Origin: Andrena cerasifolii
Lineage: Eukaryota > Arthropoda > Insecta > Hymenoptera > Andrenidae
NCBI RefSeq assembly: GCF_050908995.1
Contig: NW_027484916.1
Location: 62,001-126,000, forward strand
Direction of reading: 5' to 3'
DNA length: 64,000 nt
Shown: positions 54,444 through 64,000 of the stretch, in pieces
Layout: each line of letters starts with the position of its first letter
Position numbering within the stretch: the stretch's first letter is position 1
Program-made: the position numbers and the translations under genes
The notes under the pieces: model-generated
What the model was told of the DNA's origin: nothing
Databases searched by the model: none
What the model saw: only the letters and a program-made list of their open reading frames with translations

Positions 54444-55729
54444 TTCGATATCAGTTTTTCAATAATTGTTTGTCAATATCGGTTTTTGAATATCGGTTCT
54501 AATATCGGATTCAATATCGGTTTTTCAATATCGGTTTTTCAATATCAGTTTTTCGATATCAGTTTTTCAATATTTGTTCTCCAATATCGGTTTTTGAATA
54601 TCGGTTCTAATATCGGATTCAATATCGGTTTTTCAATATCGGTTTTTCAATATCAGTTTTTCGATATCAGTTTTTCAATAATTGTTTGTCAATATCGGTT
54701 TTTGAATATCGGTTCTAATATCGGATTCAATATCGGTTTTTCAATATCGGTTTTTCAATATCAGTTTTTCAATATTTGTTCTCCAATATCGGTTTTTGAA
54801 TATCGTTTCTAATATCGGATTCAATATCGGTTTTTCAATATCGGTTTTGCAATATCAGTTTTTCGATATAAGATTTTCAATATTGGTTTTTCAATATCGC
54901 TTTTTCAATATTTGTTTTTCAATATCGGTTTTTCAATATCAGTTTTTCAATATTTGTTTTTCAATATCGGTTTTTGAATATCGGTTCTAATATCGGATTC
55001 AATATCGGTTTTGCAATATCAGCTTTTCGATATAGGTTTTTCAATATCGGTTTTTCAATATCAGTTTTTCGATATCAGTTTTTCAATATTTGTTTTTCAA
55101 TATCGGGTTTTCAATATCAGTTTTTCAATATTTGGTTTTCAATATCGGTTTTTGAATATCGGTTCTAATATCGTTTTCAATATCGGTTTTTCAATATCGG
55201 TTTTTCAATATCAGTTTTTCGATATCAGTTTTTCAATAATTGTTTGTCAATATCGGTTTTTGAATATCGGTTCTAATATCGGATTCAATATCGGTTTTTC
55301 AATATCGGTTTTTCAATATCAGTTTTTCAATATTTGTTCTCCAATATCGGTTTTTGAATATCGGTTCTAATATCGGATTCAATATCGGTTTTTCAATATC
55401 GGTTTTTGAATATCAGTTTTTCGATATCAGTTTTTCAATAATTGTTTGTCAATATCGGTTTTTGAATATCGGTTCTAATATCGGATTCAATATCGGTTTT
55501 TCAATATTTGTTTTTCAATATCGGTTTTTCAATATCAGTTTTTCAATATTTGTTCTCCAATATCGGTTTTTGAATATCGGTTCTAATATCGGATTCAATA
55601 TCGGTTTTTCGATATCAGTTTTTCAATATTTGTTCTCCAATATCGGTTTTTGAATATCGGTTCTAATATCGGATTCAATATCGGTTTTTCAATATCGGTT
55701 TTTCAATATTTGTTTTTCAATATTTTTTT

Positions 55730-55760
55730 TTCAATATCGGTTTTTGAATATCGGTTCTAA
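55730..55760. repeat. Recombination-type junction inside the array
   Basis: To the left, the sequence follows super-block copy 1 up to about 33,122 (a T9 monomer and TTTTTG punctuation). To the right it follows copy 1 from about 35,273 (two CGGTTTTTC monomers then CAGCTTTTC and GATATAGG). The join falls inside the shared punctuation module, so repeat register is kept while 2,150 bases are absent relative to copy 1. Confidence 0.78.
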
Positions 55761-56057
55761 TATCGGATTCAATATCGGTTTTTCAATATCGGTTTTTCAA
55801 TATCAGCTTTTCGATATAGGTTTTTCAATATCGGTTTTTCAAAATCGGTTTTGCAATATCAGTTTTTCGATATCAGTTTTTCAATATTTGTTTTTCAATA
55901 TCGGTTTTTGAATATCGGTTCTAATATCGGTTTCAATATCGGTTTTTGAATATCGGTTTTGCAATATCAGTTTTTCAATATCGGTTTTTGAATATCGGTT
56001 GTTCAATATCAGTTTTTCAATATTTGTTTTTCAATATTTTTTTTTCAATATCGGTTT

Positions 56058-57911
56058 TTGAATATCGGTTCTAATATCGGATTCAATATCGGTTTTATAA
56101 TATCAGTTTTTCGATATAGGTTTTTCAATATCGGTTCTAATATCGGTTTCAATATCGGTTTTTCAATATCGGTTTTTCAATATCAGTTTTTCGATATCAG
56201 TTTTTCAATAATTGTTTGTCAATATCGGTTTTTGAATATCGGTTCTAATATCGGATTCAATATCGGTTTTTCAATATCGGTTTTTCAATATTTGTTTTTC
56301 AATATCGGTTTTTCAATATCAGTTTTTCAATATTTGTTCTCCAATATCGGTTTTTGAATATCGGTTCTAATATCGGATTCAATATCGGTTTTTCGATATC
56401 AGTTTTTCAATATTTGTTCTCCAATATCGGTTTTTGAATATCGGTTCTAATATCGGATTCAATATCGGTTTTTCATTATCGGTTTTTCAATATCAGTTTT
56501 TCGATATCAGTTTTTCAATAATTGTTTGTCAATATCGGTTTTTGAATATCGGTTCTAATATCGGATTCAATATCGGTTTTTCAATATCGGTTTTTCAATA
56601 TCAGTTTTTCAATATTTGTTCTTCAATATCGGTTTTTGAATATCGTTTCTAATATCGGATTCAATATCGGTTTTTCAATATCGGTTTTGCAATATCAGTT
56701 TTTCGATATAAGATTTTCAATATTGGTTTTTCAATATCGCTTTTTCAATATTTGTTTTTCAATATCGGTTTTTCAATATCAGTTTTTCAATATTTGTTTT
56801 TCAATATCGGTTTTTGAATATCGGTTCTAATATCGGATTCAATATCGGTTTTGCAATATCAGCTTTTCGATATAGGTTTTTCAATATCGGATTTTCAATA
56901 TCAGTTTTTCGATATCAGTTTTTCAATATTTGTTTTTCAATATCGGGTTTTCAATATCAGTTTTTCAATATTTGGTTTTCAATATCGGTTTTTGAATATC
57001 GGTTCTAATATCGTTTTCAATATCGGTTTTTCAATATCGGTTTTTCAATTTCAGTTTTTCGATATCAGTTTTTCAATACTTGTTTTTCAATATCGGTTTT
57101 TCAATATCAGTTTTTCAATATTTGGTTTTCAATATCGGTTTTTGAATATCGGTTCTAATATCGGATTCAATATCGGTTTTGCAATATCAGCTTTTCGATA
57201 TAGGTTTTTCAATATCGGTTTTTCAATATCAGTTTTTCGATATCAGTTTTTCAATATTTGTTTTTCAATATCGGGTTTTCAATATCAGTTTTTCAATATT
57301 TGGTTTTCAATATCGGTTTTTGAATATCGGTTCTAATATCGTTTTCAATATCGGTTTTTCAATATCGGTTTTTCAATATCAGTTTTTCGATATCAGTTTT
57401 TCAATAATTGTTTGTCAATATCGGTTTTTGAATATCGGTTCTAATATCGGATTCAATATCGGTTTTTCAATATCGGTTTTTCAATATCAGTTTTTCAATA
57501 TTTGTTCTCCAATATCGGTTTTTGAATATCGGTTCTAATATCGGATTCAATATCGGTTTTTCAATATCGGTTTTTGAATATCAGTTTTTCGATATCAGTT
57601 TTTCAATAATTGTTTGTCAATATCGGTTTTTGAATATCGGTTCTAATATCGGATTCAATATCGGTTTTTCAATATTTGTTTTTCAATATCGGTTTTTCAA
57701 TATCAGTTTTTCAATATTTGTTCTCCAATATCGGTTTTTGAATATCGGTTCTAATATCGGATTCAATATCGGTTTTTCGATATCAGTTTTTCAATATTTG
57801 TTCTCCAATATCGGTTTTTGAATATCGGTTCTAATATCGGATTCAATATCGGTTTTTCAATATCGGTTTTTCAATATTTGTTTTTCAATATTTTTTTTTC
57901 AATATCGGTTT
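56058..57911. repeat. 1,854-base higher-order block, copy 5 of 6
   Basis: Same length and offsets as the other copies, with the TGTTCTTCAATATC marker near 56,618. A private TTCATTATCGG change lies near 56,473. It matches copy 2 (35,587) at offset 20,471. Confidence 0.88.
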
Positions 57912-58667
57912 TTGAATATCGGTTCTAATATCGGATTCAATATCGGTTTTATAATATCAGTTTTTCGATATAGGTTTTTCAATATCGGTTCTAATATTGG
58001 TTTCAATATCGGTTTTTCAATATCGGTTTTTCAATATCAGTTTTTCGATATCAGTTTTTCAATAATTGTTTGTCAATATCGGTTTTTGAATATCGGTTCT
58101 AATATCGGATTCAATATCGGTTTTTCAATATCGGTTTTTCAATATTTGTTTTTCAATATCGGTTTTTCAATATCAGTTTTTAAATATTTGTTCTCCAATA
58201 TCGGTTTTTGAATATCGGTTCTAATATCGGATTCAATATCGGTTTTTCGATATCAGTTTTTCAATATTTGTTCTCCAATATCGGTTTTTGAATATCGGTT
58301 CTAATATCGGATTCAATATCGGTTTTTCAATATCGGTTTTTCAATATCAGTTTTTCGATATCAGTTTTTCAATAATTGTTTGTCAATATCGGTTTTTGAA
58401 TATCGGTTCTAATATCGGATTCAATATCGGTTTTTCAATATCGGTTTTTCAATATCAGTTTTTCAATATTTGTTCTCCAATATCGGTTTTTGAATATCGT
58501 TTCTAATATCGGATTCAATATCGGTTTTTCAATATCGGTTTTGCAATATCAGTTTTTCGATATAAGATTTTCAATATTGGTTTTTCAATATCGCTTTTTC
58601 AATATTTGTTTTTCAATATCGGTTTTTCAATATCAGTTTTTCAATATTTGTTTTTCAATATCGGTTT

Positions 58668-59568
58668 TTGAATATCGGTTCTAATATCGGATTCAATATC
58701 GGTTTTGCAATATCAGCTTTTCGATATAGGTTTTTCAATATCGGTTTTTCAATATCAGTTTTTCGATATCAGTTTTTCAATATTTGTTTTTCAATATCGG
58801 GTTTTCAATATCAGTTTTTCAATATTTGGTTTTCAATATCGGTTTTTGAATATCGGTTCTAATATCGTTTTCAATATCGGTTTTTCAATATCGGTTTTTC
58901 AATTTCAGTTTTTCGATATCAGTTTTTCAATACTTGTTTTTCAATATCGGTTTTTCAATATCAGTTTTTCAATATTTGGTTTTCAATATCGGTTTTTGAA
59001 TATCGGTTCTAATATCGGATTCAATATCGGTTTTGCAATATCAGCTTTTCGATATAGGTTTTTCAATATCGGTTTTTCAATATCAGTTTTTCGATATCAG
59101 TTTTTCAATATTTGTTTTTCAATATCGGGTTTTCAATATCAGTTTTTCAATATTTGGTTTTCAATATCGGTTTTTGAATATCGGTTCTAATATCGTTTTC
59201 AATATCGGTTTTTCAATATCGGTTTTTCAATTTCAGTTTTTCGATATCAGTTTTTCAATACTTGTTTTTCAATATCGGTTTTTCAATATCAGTTTTTCAA
59301 TATTTGGTTTTCAATATCGGTTTTTGAATATCGGTTCTAATATCGGATTCAATATCGGTTTTGCAATATCAGCTTTTCGATATAGGTTTTTCAATATCGG
59401 TTTTTCAATATCAGTTTTTCGATATCAGTTTTTCAATATTTGTTTTTCAATATCGGGTTTTCAATATCAGTTTTTCAATATTTGGTTTTCAATATCGGTT
59501 TTTGAATATCGGTTCTAATATCGTTTTCAATATCGGTTTTTCAATATCGGTTTTTCAATATCAGTTTT
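58668..59568. repeat. 328-base unit, about 2.6 copies
   Basis: CAGCTTTTC markers at about 58,713, 59,041 and 59,369 show two full steps of 328 bases, the highest copy number of this unit in the window. Elsewhere it is present about 0.6 to 1.6 times (for example only a short form at 26,307, 32,353, 49,032 and 54,974). A private AATATTAG change lies near 59,665. Confidence 0.85.
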
Positions 59569-60313
59569 TCGATATCAGTTTTTCAATAATTGTTTGTCAA
59601 TATCGGTTTTTGAATATCGGTTCTAATATCGGATTCAATATCGGTTTTTCAATATCGGTTTTTCAATATTAGTTTTTCAATATTTGTTCTCCAATATCGG
59701 TTTTTGAATATCGGTTCTAATATCGGATTCAATATCGGTTTTTCAATATCGGTTTTTGAATATCAGTTTTTCGATATCAGTTTTTCAATAATTGTTTGTC
59801 AATATCGGTTTTTGAATATCGGTTCTAATATCGGATTCAATATCGGTTTTTCAATATTTGTTTTTCAATATCGGTTTTTCAATATCAGTTTTTCAATATT
59901 TGTTCTCCAATATCGGTTTTTGAATATCGGTTCTAATATCGGATTCAATATCGGTTTTTCGATATCAGTTTTTCAATATTTGTTCTCCAATATCGGTTTT
60001 TGAATATCGGTTCTAATATCGGATTCAATATCGGTTTTTCAATATCGGTTTTTCAATATCAGCTTTTCGATATAGGTTTTTCAATATCGGTTTTTCAAAA
60101 TCGGTTTTGCAATATCAGTTTTTCGATATCAGTTTTTCAATATTTGTTTTTCAATATCGGTTTTTGAATATCGGTTCTAATATCGGTTTCAATATCGGTT
60201 TTTGAATATCGGTTTTGCAATATCAGTTTTTCAATATCGGTTTTTGAATATCGGTTGTTCAATATCAGTTTTTCAATATTTGTTTTTCAATATTTTTTTT
60301 TCAATATCGGTTT

Positions 60314-62167
60314 TTGAATATCGGTTCTAATATCGGATTCAATATCGGTTTTATAATATCAGTTTTTCGATATAGGTTTTTCAATATCGGTTCTAATATC
60401 GGTTTCAATATCGGTTTTTCAATATCGGTTTTTCAATATCAGTTTTTCGATATCAGTTTTTCAATAATTGTTTGTCAATATCGGTTTTTGAATATCGGTT
60501 CTAATATCGGATTCAATATCGGTTTTTCAATATCGGTTTTTCAATATTTGTTTTTCAATATCGGTTTTTCAATATCAGTTTTTCAATATTTGTTCTCCAA
60601 TATCGGTTTTTGAATATCGGTTCTAATATCGGATTCAATATCGGTTTTTCGATATCAGTTTTTCAATATTTGTTCTCCAATATCGGTTTTTGAATATCGG
60701 TTCTAATATCGGATTCAATATCGGTTTTTCAATATCGGTTTTTCAATATCAGTTTTTCGATATCAGTTTTTCAATAATTGTTTGTCAATATCGGTTTTTG
60801 AATATCGGTTCTAATATCGGATTCAATATCGGTTTTTCAATATCGGTTTTTCAATATCAGTTTTTCAATATTTGTTCTTCAATATCGGTTTTTGAATATC
60901 GTTTCTAATATCGGATTCAATATCGGTTTTTCAATATCGGTTTTGCAATATCAGTTTTTCGATATAAGATTTTCAATATTGGTTTTTCAATATCGCTTTT
61001 TCAATATTTGTTTTTCAATATCGGTTTTTCAATATCAGTTTTTCAATATTTGTTTTTCAATATCGGTTTTTGAATATCGGTTCTAATATCGGATTCAATA
61101 TCGGTTTTGCAATATCAGCTTTTCGATATAGGTTTTTCAATATCGGATTTTCAATATCAGTTTTTCGATATCAGTTTTTCAATATTTGTTTTTCAATATC
61201 GGGTTTTCAATATCAGTTTTTCAATATTTGGTTTTCAATATCGGTTTTTGAATATCGGTTCTAATATCGTTTTCAATATCGGTTTTTCAATATCGGTTTT
61301 TCAATTTCAGTTTTTCGATATCAGTTTTTCAATACTTGTTTTTCAATATCGGTTTTTCAATATCAGTTTTTCAATATTTGGTTTTCAATATCGGTTTTTG
61401 AATATCGGTTCTAATATCGGATTCAATATCGGTTTTGCAATATCAGCTTTTCGATATAGGTTTTTCAATATCGGTTTTTCAATATCAGTTTTTCGATATC
61501 AGTTTTTCAATATTTGTTTTTCAATATCGGGTTTTCAATATCAGTTTTTCAATATTTGGTTTTCAATATCGGTTTTTGAATATCGGTTCTAATATCGTTT
61601 TCAATATCGGTTTTTCAATATCGGTTTTTCAATATCAGTTTTTCGATATCAGTTTTTCAATAATTGTTTGTCAATATCGGTTTTTGAATATCGGTTCTAA
61701 TATCGGATTCAATATCGGTTTTTCAATATCGGTTTTTCAATATCAGTTTTTCAATATTTGTTCTCCAATATCGGTTTTTGAATATCGGTTCTAATATCGG
61801 ATTCAATATCGGTTTTTCAATATCGGTTTTTGAATATCAGTTTTTCGATATCAGTTTTTCAATAATTGTTTGTCAATATCGGTTTTTGAATATCGGTTCT
61901 AATATCGGATTCAATATCGGTTTTTCAATATTTGTTTTTCAATATCGGTTTTTCAATATCAGTTTTTCAATATTTGTTCTCCAATATCGGTTTTTGAATA
62001 TCGGTTCTAATATCGGATTCAATATCGGTTTTTCGATATCAGTTTTTCAATATTTGTTCTCCAATATCGGTTTTTGAATATCGGTTCTAATATCGGATTC
62101 AATATCGGTTTTTCAATATCGGTTTTTCAATATTTGTTTTTCAATATTTTTTTTTCAATATCGGTTT
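60314..62167. repeat. 1,854-base higher-order block, copy 6 of 6
   Basis: Same length and sub-module offsets, with the TGTTCTTCAATATC marker near 60,874. It lies 4,256 bases after copy 5 and matches copy 2 at offset 24,727, including the -610 flanking module at 59,704. Confidence 0.88.
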
Positions 62168-62923
62168 TTGAATATCGGTTCTAATATCGGATTCAATATC
62201 GGTTTTATAATATCAGTTTTTCGATATAGGTTTTTCAATATCGGTTCTAATATTGGTTTCAATATCGGTTTTTCAATATCGGTTTTTCAATATCAGTTTT
62301 TCGATATCAGTTTTTCAATAATTGTTTGTCAATATCGGTTTTTGAATATCGGTTCTAATATCGGATTCAATATCGGTTTTTCAATATCGGTTTTTCAATA
62401 TTTGTTTTTCAATATCGGTTTTTCAATATCAGTTTTTAAATATTTGTTCTCCAATATCGGTTTTTGAATATCGGTTCTAATATCGGATTCAATATCGGTT
62501 TTTCGATATCAGTTTTTCAATATTTGTTCTCCAATATCGGTTTTTGAATATCGGTTCTAATATCGGATTCAATATCGGTTTTTCAATATCGGTTTTTCAA
62601 TATCAGTTTTTCGATATCAGTTTTTCAATAATTGTTTGTCAATATCGGTTTTTGAATATCGGTTCTAATATCGGATTCAATATCGGTTTTTCAATATCGG
62701 TTTTTCAATATCAGTTTTTCAATATTTGTTCTCCAATATCGGTTTTTGAATATCGTTTCTAATATCGGATTCAATATCGGTTTTTCAATATCGGTTTTGC
62801 AATATCAGTTTTTCGATATAAGATTTTCAATATTGGTTTTTCAATATCGCTTTTTCAATATTTGTTTTTCAATATCGGTTTTTCAATATCAGTTTTTCAA
62901 TATTTGTTTTTCAATATCGGTTT

Positions 62924-64000
62924 TTGAATATCGGTTCTAATATCGGATTCAATATCGGTTTTGCAATATCAGCTTTTCGATATAGGTTTTTCAATATCGG
63001 TTTTTCAATATCAGTTTTTCGATATCAGTTTTTCAATATTTGTTTTTCAATATCGGGTTTTCAATATCAGTTTTTCAATATTTGGTTTTCAATATCGGTT
63101 TTTGAATATCGGTTCTAATATCGTTTTCAATATCGGTTTTTCAATATCGGTTTTTCAATTTCAGTTTTTCGATATCAGTTTTTCAATACTTGTTTTTCAA
63201 TATCGGTTTTTCAATATCAGTTTTTCAATATTTGGTTTTCAATATCGGTTTTTGAATATCGGTTCTAATATCGGATTCAATATCGGTTTTGCAATATCAG
63301 CTTTTCGATATAGGTTTTTCAATATCGGTTTTTCAATATCAGTTTTTCGATATCAGTTTTTCAATATTTGTTTTTCAATATCGGGTTTTCAATATCAGTT
63401 TTTCAATATTTGTTCTCCAATATCGGTTTTTGAATATCGGTTCTAATATCGGATTCAATATCGGTTTTTCAATATCAGTTTTTCAATATTTGTTCTCCAA
63501 TATCGGTTTTTGAATATCGGTTCTAATATCGGATTCAATATCGGTTTTTCAATATCGGTTTTTCAATATCAGTTTTTCGATATCAGTTTTTCAATAATTG
63601 TCTGTCAATATCGGTTTTTGAATATCGGTTCTAATATCGGATTCAATATCGGTTTTTCAATATCGGTTTTTCAATATCAGTTTTTCGATATCAGTTTTTC
63701 AATAATTGTTTGTCAATATCGGTTTTTGAATATCGGTTCTAATATCGGATTCAATATCGGTTTTTCAATATCGGTTTTTCAATATTTGTTTTTCAATATC
63801 GGTTTTTCAATATCAGTTTTTCAATATTTGTTCTCCAATATCGGTTTTTGAATATCGGTTCTAATATCGGATTCAATATCGGTTTTTCGATATCAGTTTT
63901 TCAATATTTGTTCTCCAATATCGGTTTTTGAATATCGGTTCTAATATCGGATTCAATATCGGTTTTTCAATATCGGTTTTTCAATATCAGTTTTTCGATA
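62924..64000. repeat. Right-edge higher-order repeat stretch
   Basis: Matches 38,211-39,287 at offset 24,713, including the truncated 328-base pair and the two successive CAATAATTG units at about 63,592 and 63,700. A private TTGTCTGTC change lies near 63,599. The array runs off the window end in the middle of a GATATCAG monomer. Confidence 0.82.

Larger units (their letters stand above)
1..64000. repeat. Satellite-like tandem array, 14-bp core monomer with 12-bp variants, spanning the whole window
   Basis: Every stretch I read is made of head-to-tail copies of AATATCGGTTTTTC or a point variant of it, all in the same orientation, roughly 4,600 monomers in all. A punctuation module recurs every 80 to about 180 bases: a monomer ending TTTTTG, then the two 12-mers AATATCGGTTCT and AATATCGGATTC (or AATATCGGTTTC). 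Variant monomers occur in fixed orders, which gives higher-order repeats. Both window ends lie inside the array, so its true size is unknown. There is no unique-sequence gap of even 50 bases, hence no room for genes, RNA genes, promoters or terminators. Function is unknown; a structural chromosome role is possible but is inference. Confidence 0.98.
42661..64000. repeat. Super-block, copy 2 (incomplete at the window end)
   Basis: Collinear with copy 1 from 42,661 to about 55,743. The offsets step 22,693, then 22,805 (+112 near 44,105), 22,791 (-14 near 46,700), 22,725 (-66 near 48,345), 22,607 (-118 near 52,450-52,725) and 22,621 (+14). At about 55,743 it jumps to offset 20,471, a loss of 2,150 bases relative to copy 1. 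From about 59,700 it matches copy 1 again at offset 24,727/24,713 (34,977 to about 39,290). Ten GATATAAGATTTTC anchors are present, in modules starting at 47,052, 48,854, 50,600, 52,454, 53,694, 54,796, 56,636, 58,490, 60,892 and 62,746. Confidence 0.85.

Noticed and set aside
1..64000. CRISPR array
   Set aside because: There are no unique spacers between constant repeats. The units are contiguous variants of one 14-base monomer, and no cas-like coding sequence is present.
1..64000. Repetitive protein gene (14-residue repeat, since 42 bases encode 14 residues)
   Set aside because: Stops from TGAAT, TTCTAAT, CAATAATTG and GATATAGG interrupt every frame. Length changes of 14 bases shift the frame freely, so there is no sign of selection to keep a frame.
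1..64000. Replication-origin iterons or telomeric repeat
   Set aside because: The array is far longer than iteron clusters and has no adjacent initiator gene. The monomer does not match common telomere motifs such as TTAGGG, TTAGG or TTTAGGG, and it carries higher-order structure that telomeres lack.
1..64000. Transposable element or insertion sequence as the source of the large blocks
   Set aside because: No terminal inverted repeats, target-site duplications, long terminal repeats or transposase/reverse-transcriptase coding sequence are seen. Block edges fall within the shared punctuation modules, which fits recombination between repeats.
1..64000. tRNA, rRNA or structured RNA genes
   Set aside because: No sequence departs from the monomer pattern long enough to hold one. 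Local palindromes (GATATC, AATATT) are too short and are repeated throughout.

Overview
The whole 64,000-base window is one uninterrupted tandem-repeat (satellite-like) array. I found no gene, RNA gene, mobile element or unique-sequence island in it. The building block is a 14-base monomer, AATATCGGTTTTTC, with a small set of point variants (for example AATATCAGTTTTTC, GATATCAGTTTTTC, AATATTTGTTTTTC, AATATTTGTTCTCC, AATAATTGTTTGTC, GATATAGGTTTTTC). Every few monomers this is punctuated by a TTTTTG monomer followed by two 12-base monomers (AATATCGGTTCT and AATATCGGATTC or AATATCGGTTTC). The sequence is AT-rich (the core monomer is 4/14 G+C) and strongly T-biased on the + strand.

The monomers are organised in nested higher-order repeats. 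The levels I could measure are an 80-base unit, a 178-base unit, a 328-base unit, a 1,014-base pair, a block of exactly 1,854 bases present six times, a 2,928-base unit present twice in direct tandem, a roughly 3.31-kb offset repeat, and a 22,693-base super-block. Layout: 1-3,550 is a partial, older copy of the super-block start; 3,551-5,723 holds short local duplications; 5,724-11,579 is two 2,928-base units; 11,580-19,967 is a mosaic with 1,838-base and 3,309/3,310-base offset repeats; 19,968-42,660 is super-block copy 1; 42,661 to the window end is super-block copy 2, collinear with copy 1 to about 55.74 kb and rearranged after that. Almost every length difference between related copies can be written as a sum of 14s and 12s, which points to in-register unequal exchange or gene-conversion-like turnover rather than random indels.

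All open reading frames are on the + strand, begin with TTG rather than ATG, and are consequences of the motif. The core monomer contains no stop in any + frame, whereas its complement contains a TGA in every monomer. I therefore annotate no CDS.

The organism cannot be identified from this window. A gene-free array of at least 64 kb with nested higher-order repeats is most like nuclear heterochromatin (centromeric, pericentromeric, subtelomeric or a B/sex-chromosome block) of a eukaryote, but that is inference. A repeat region of an unusual prokaryotic or organellar replicon, or inflation by assembly, is not excluded by the sequence alone.
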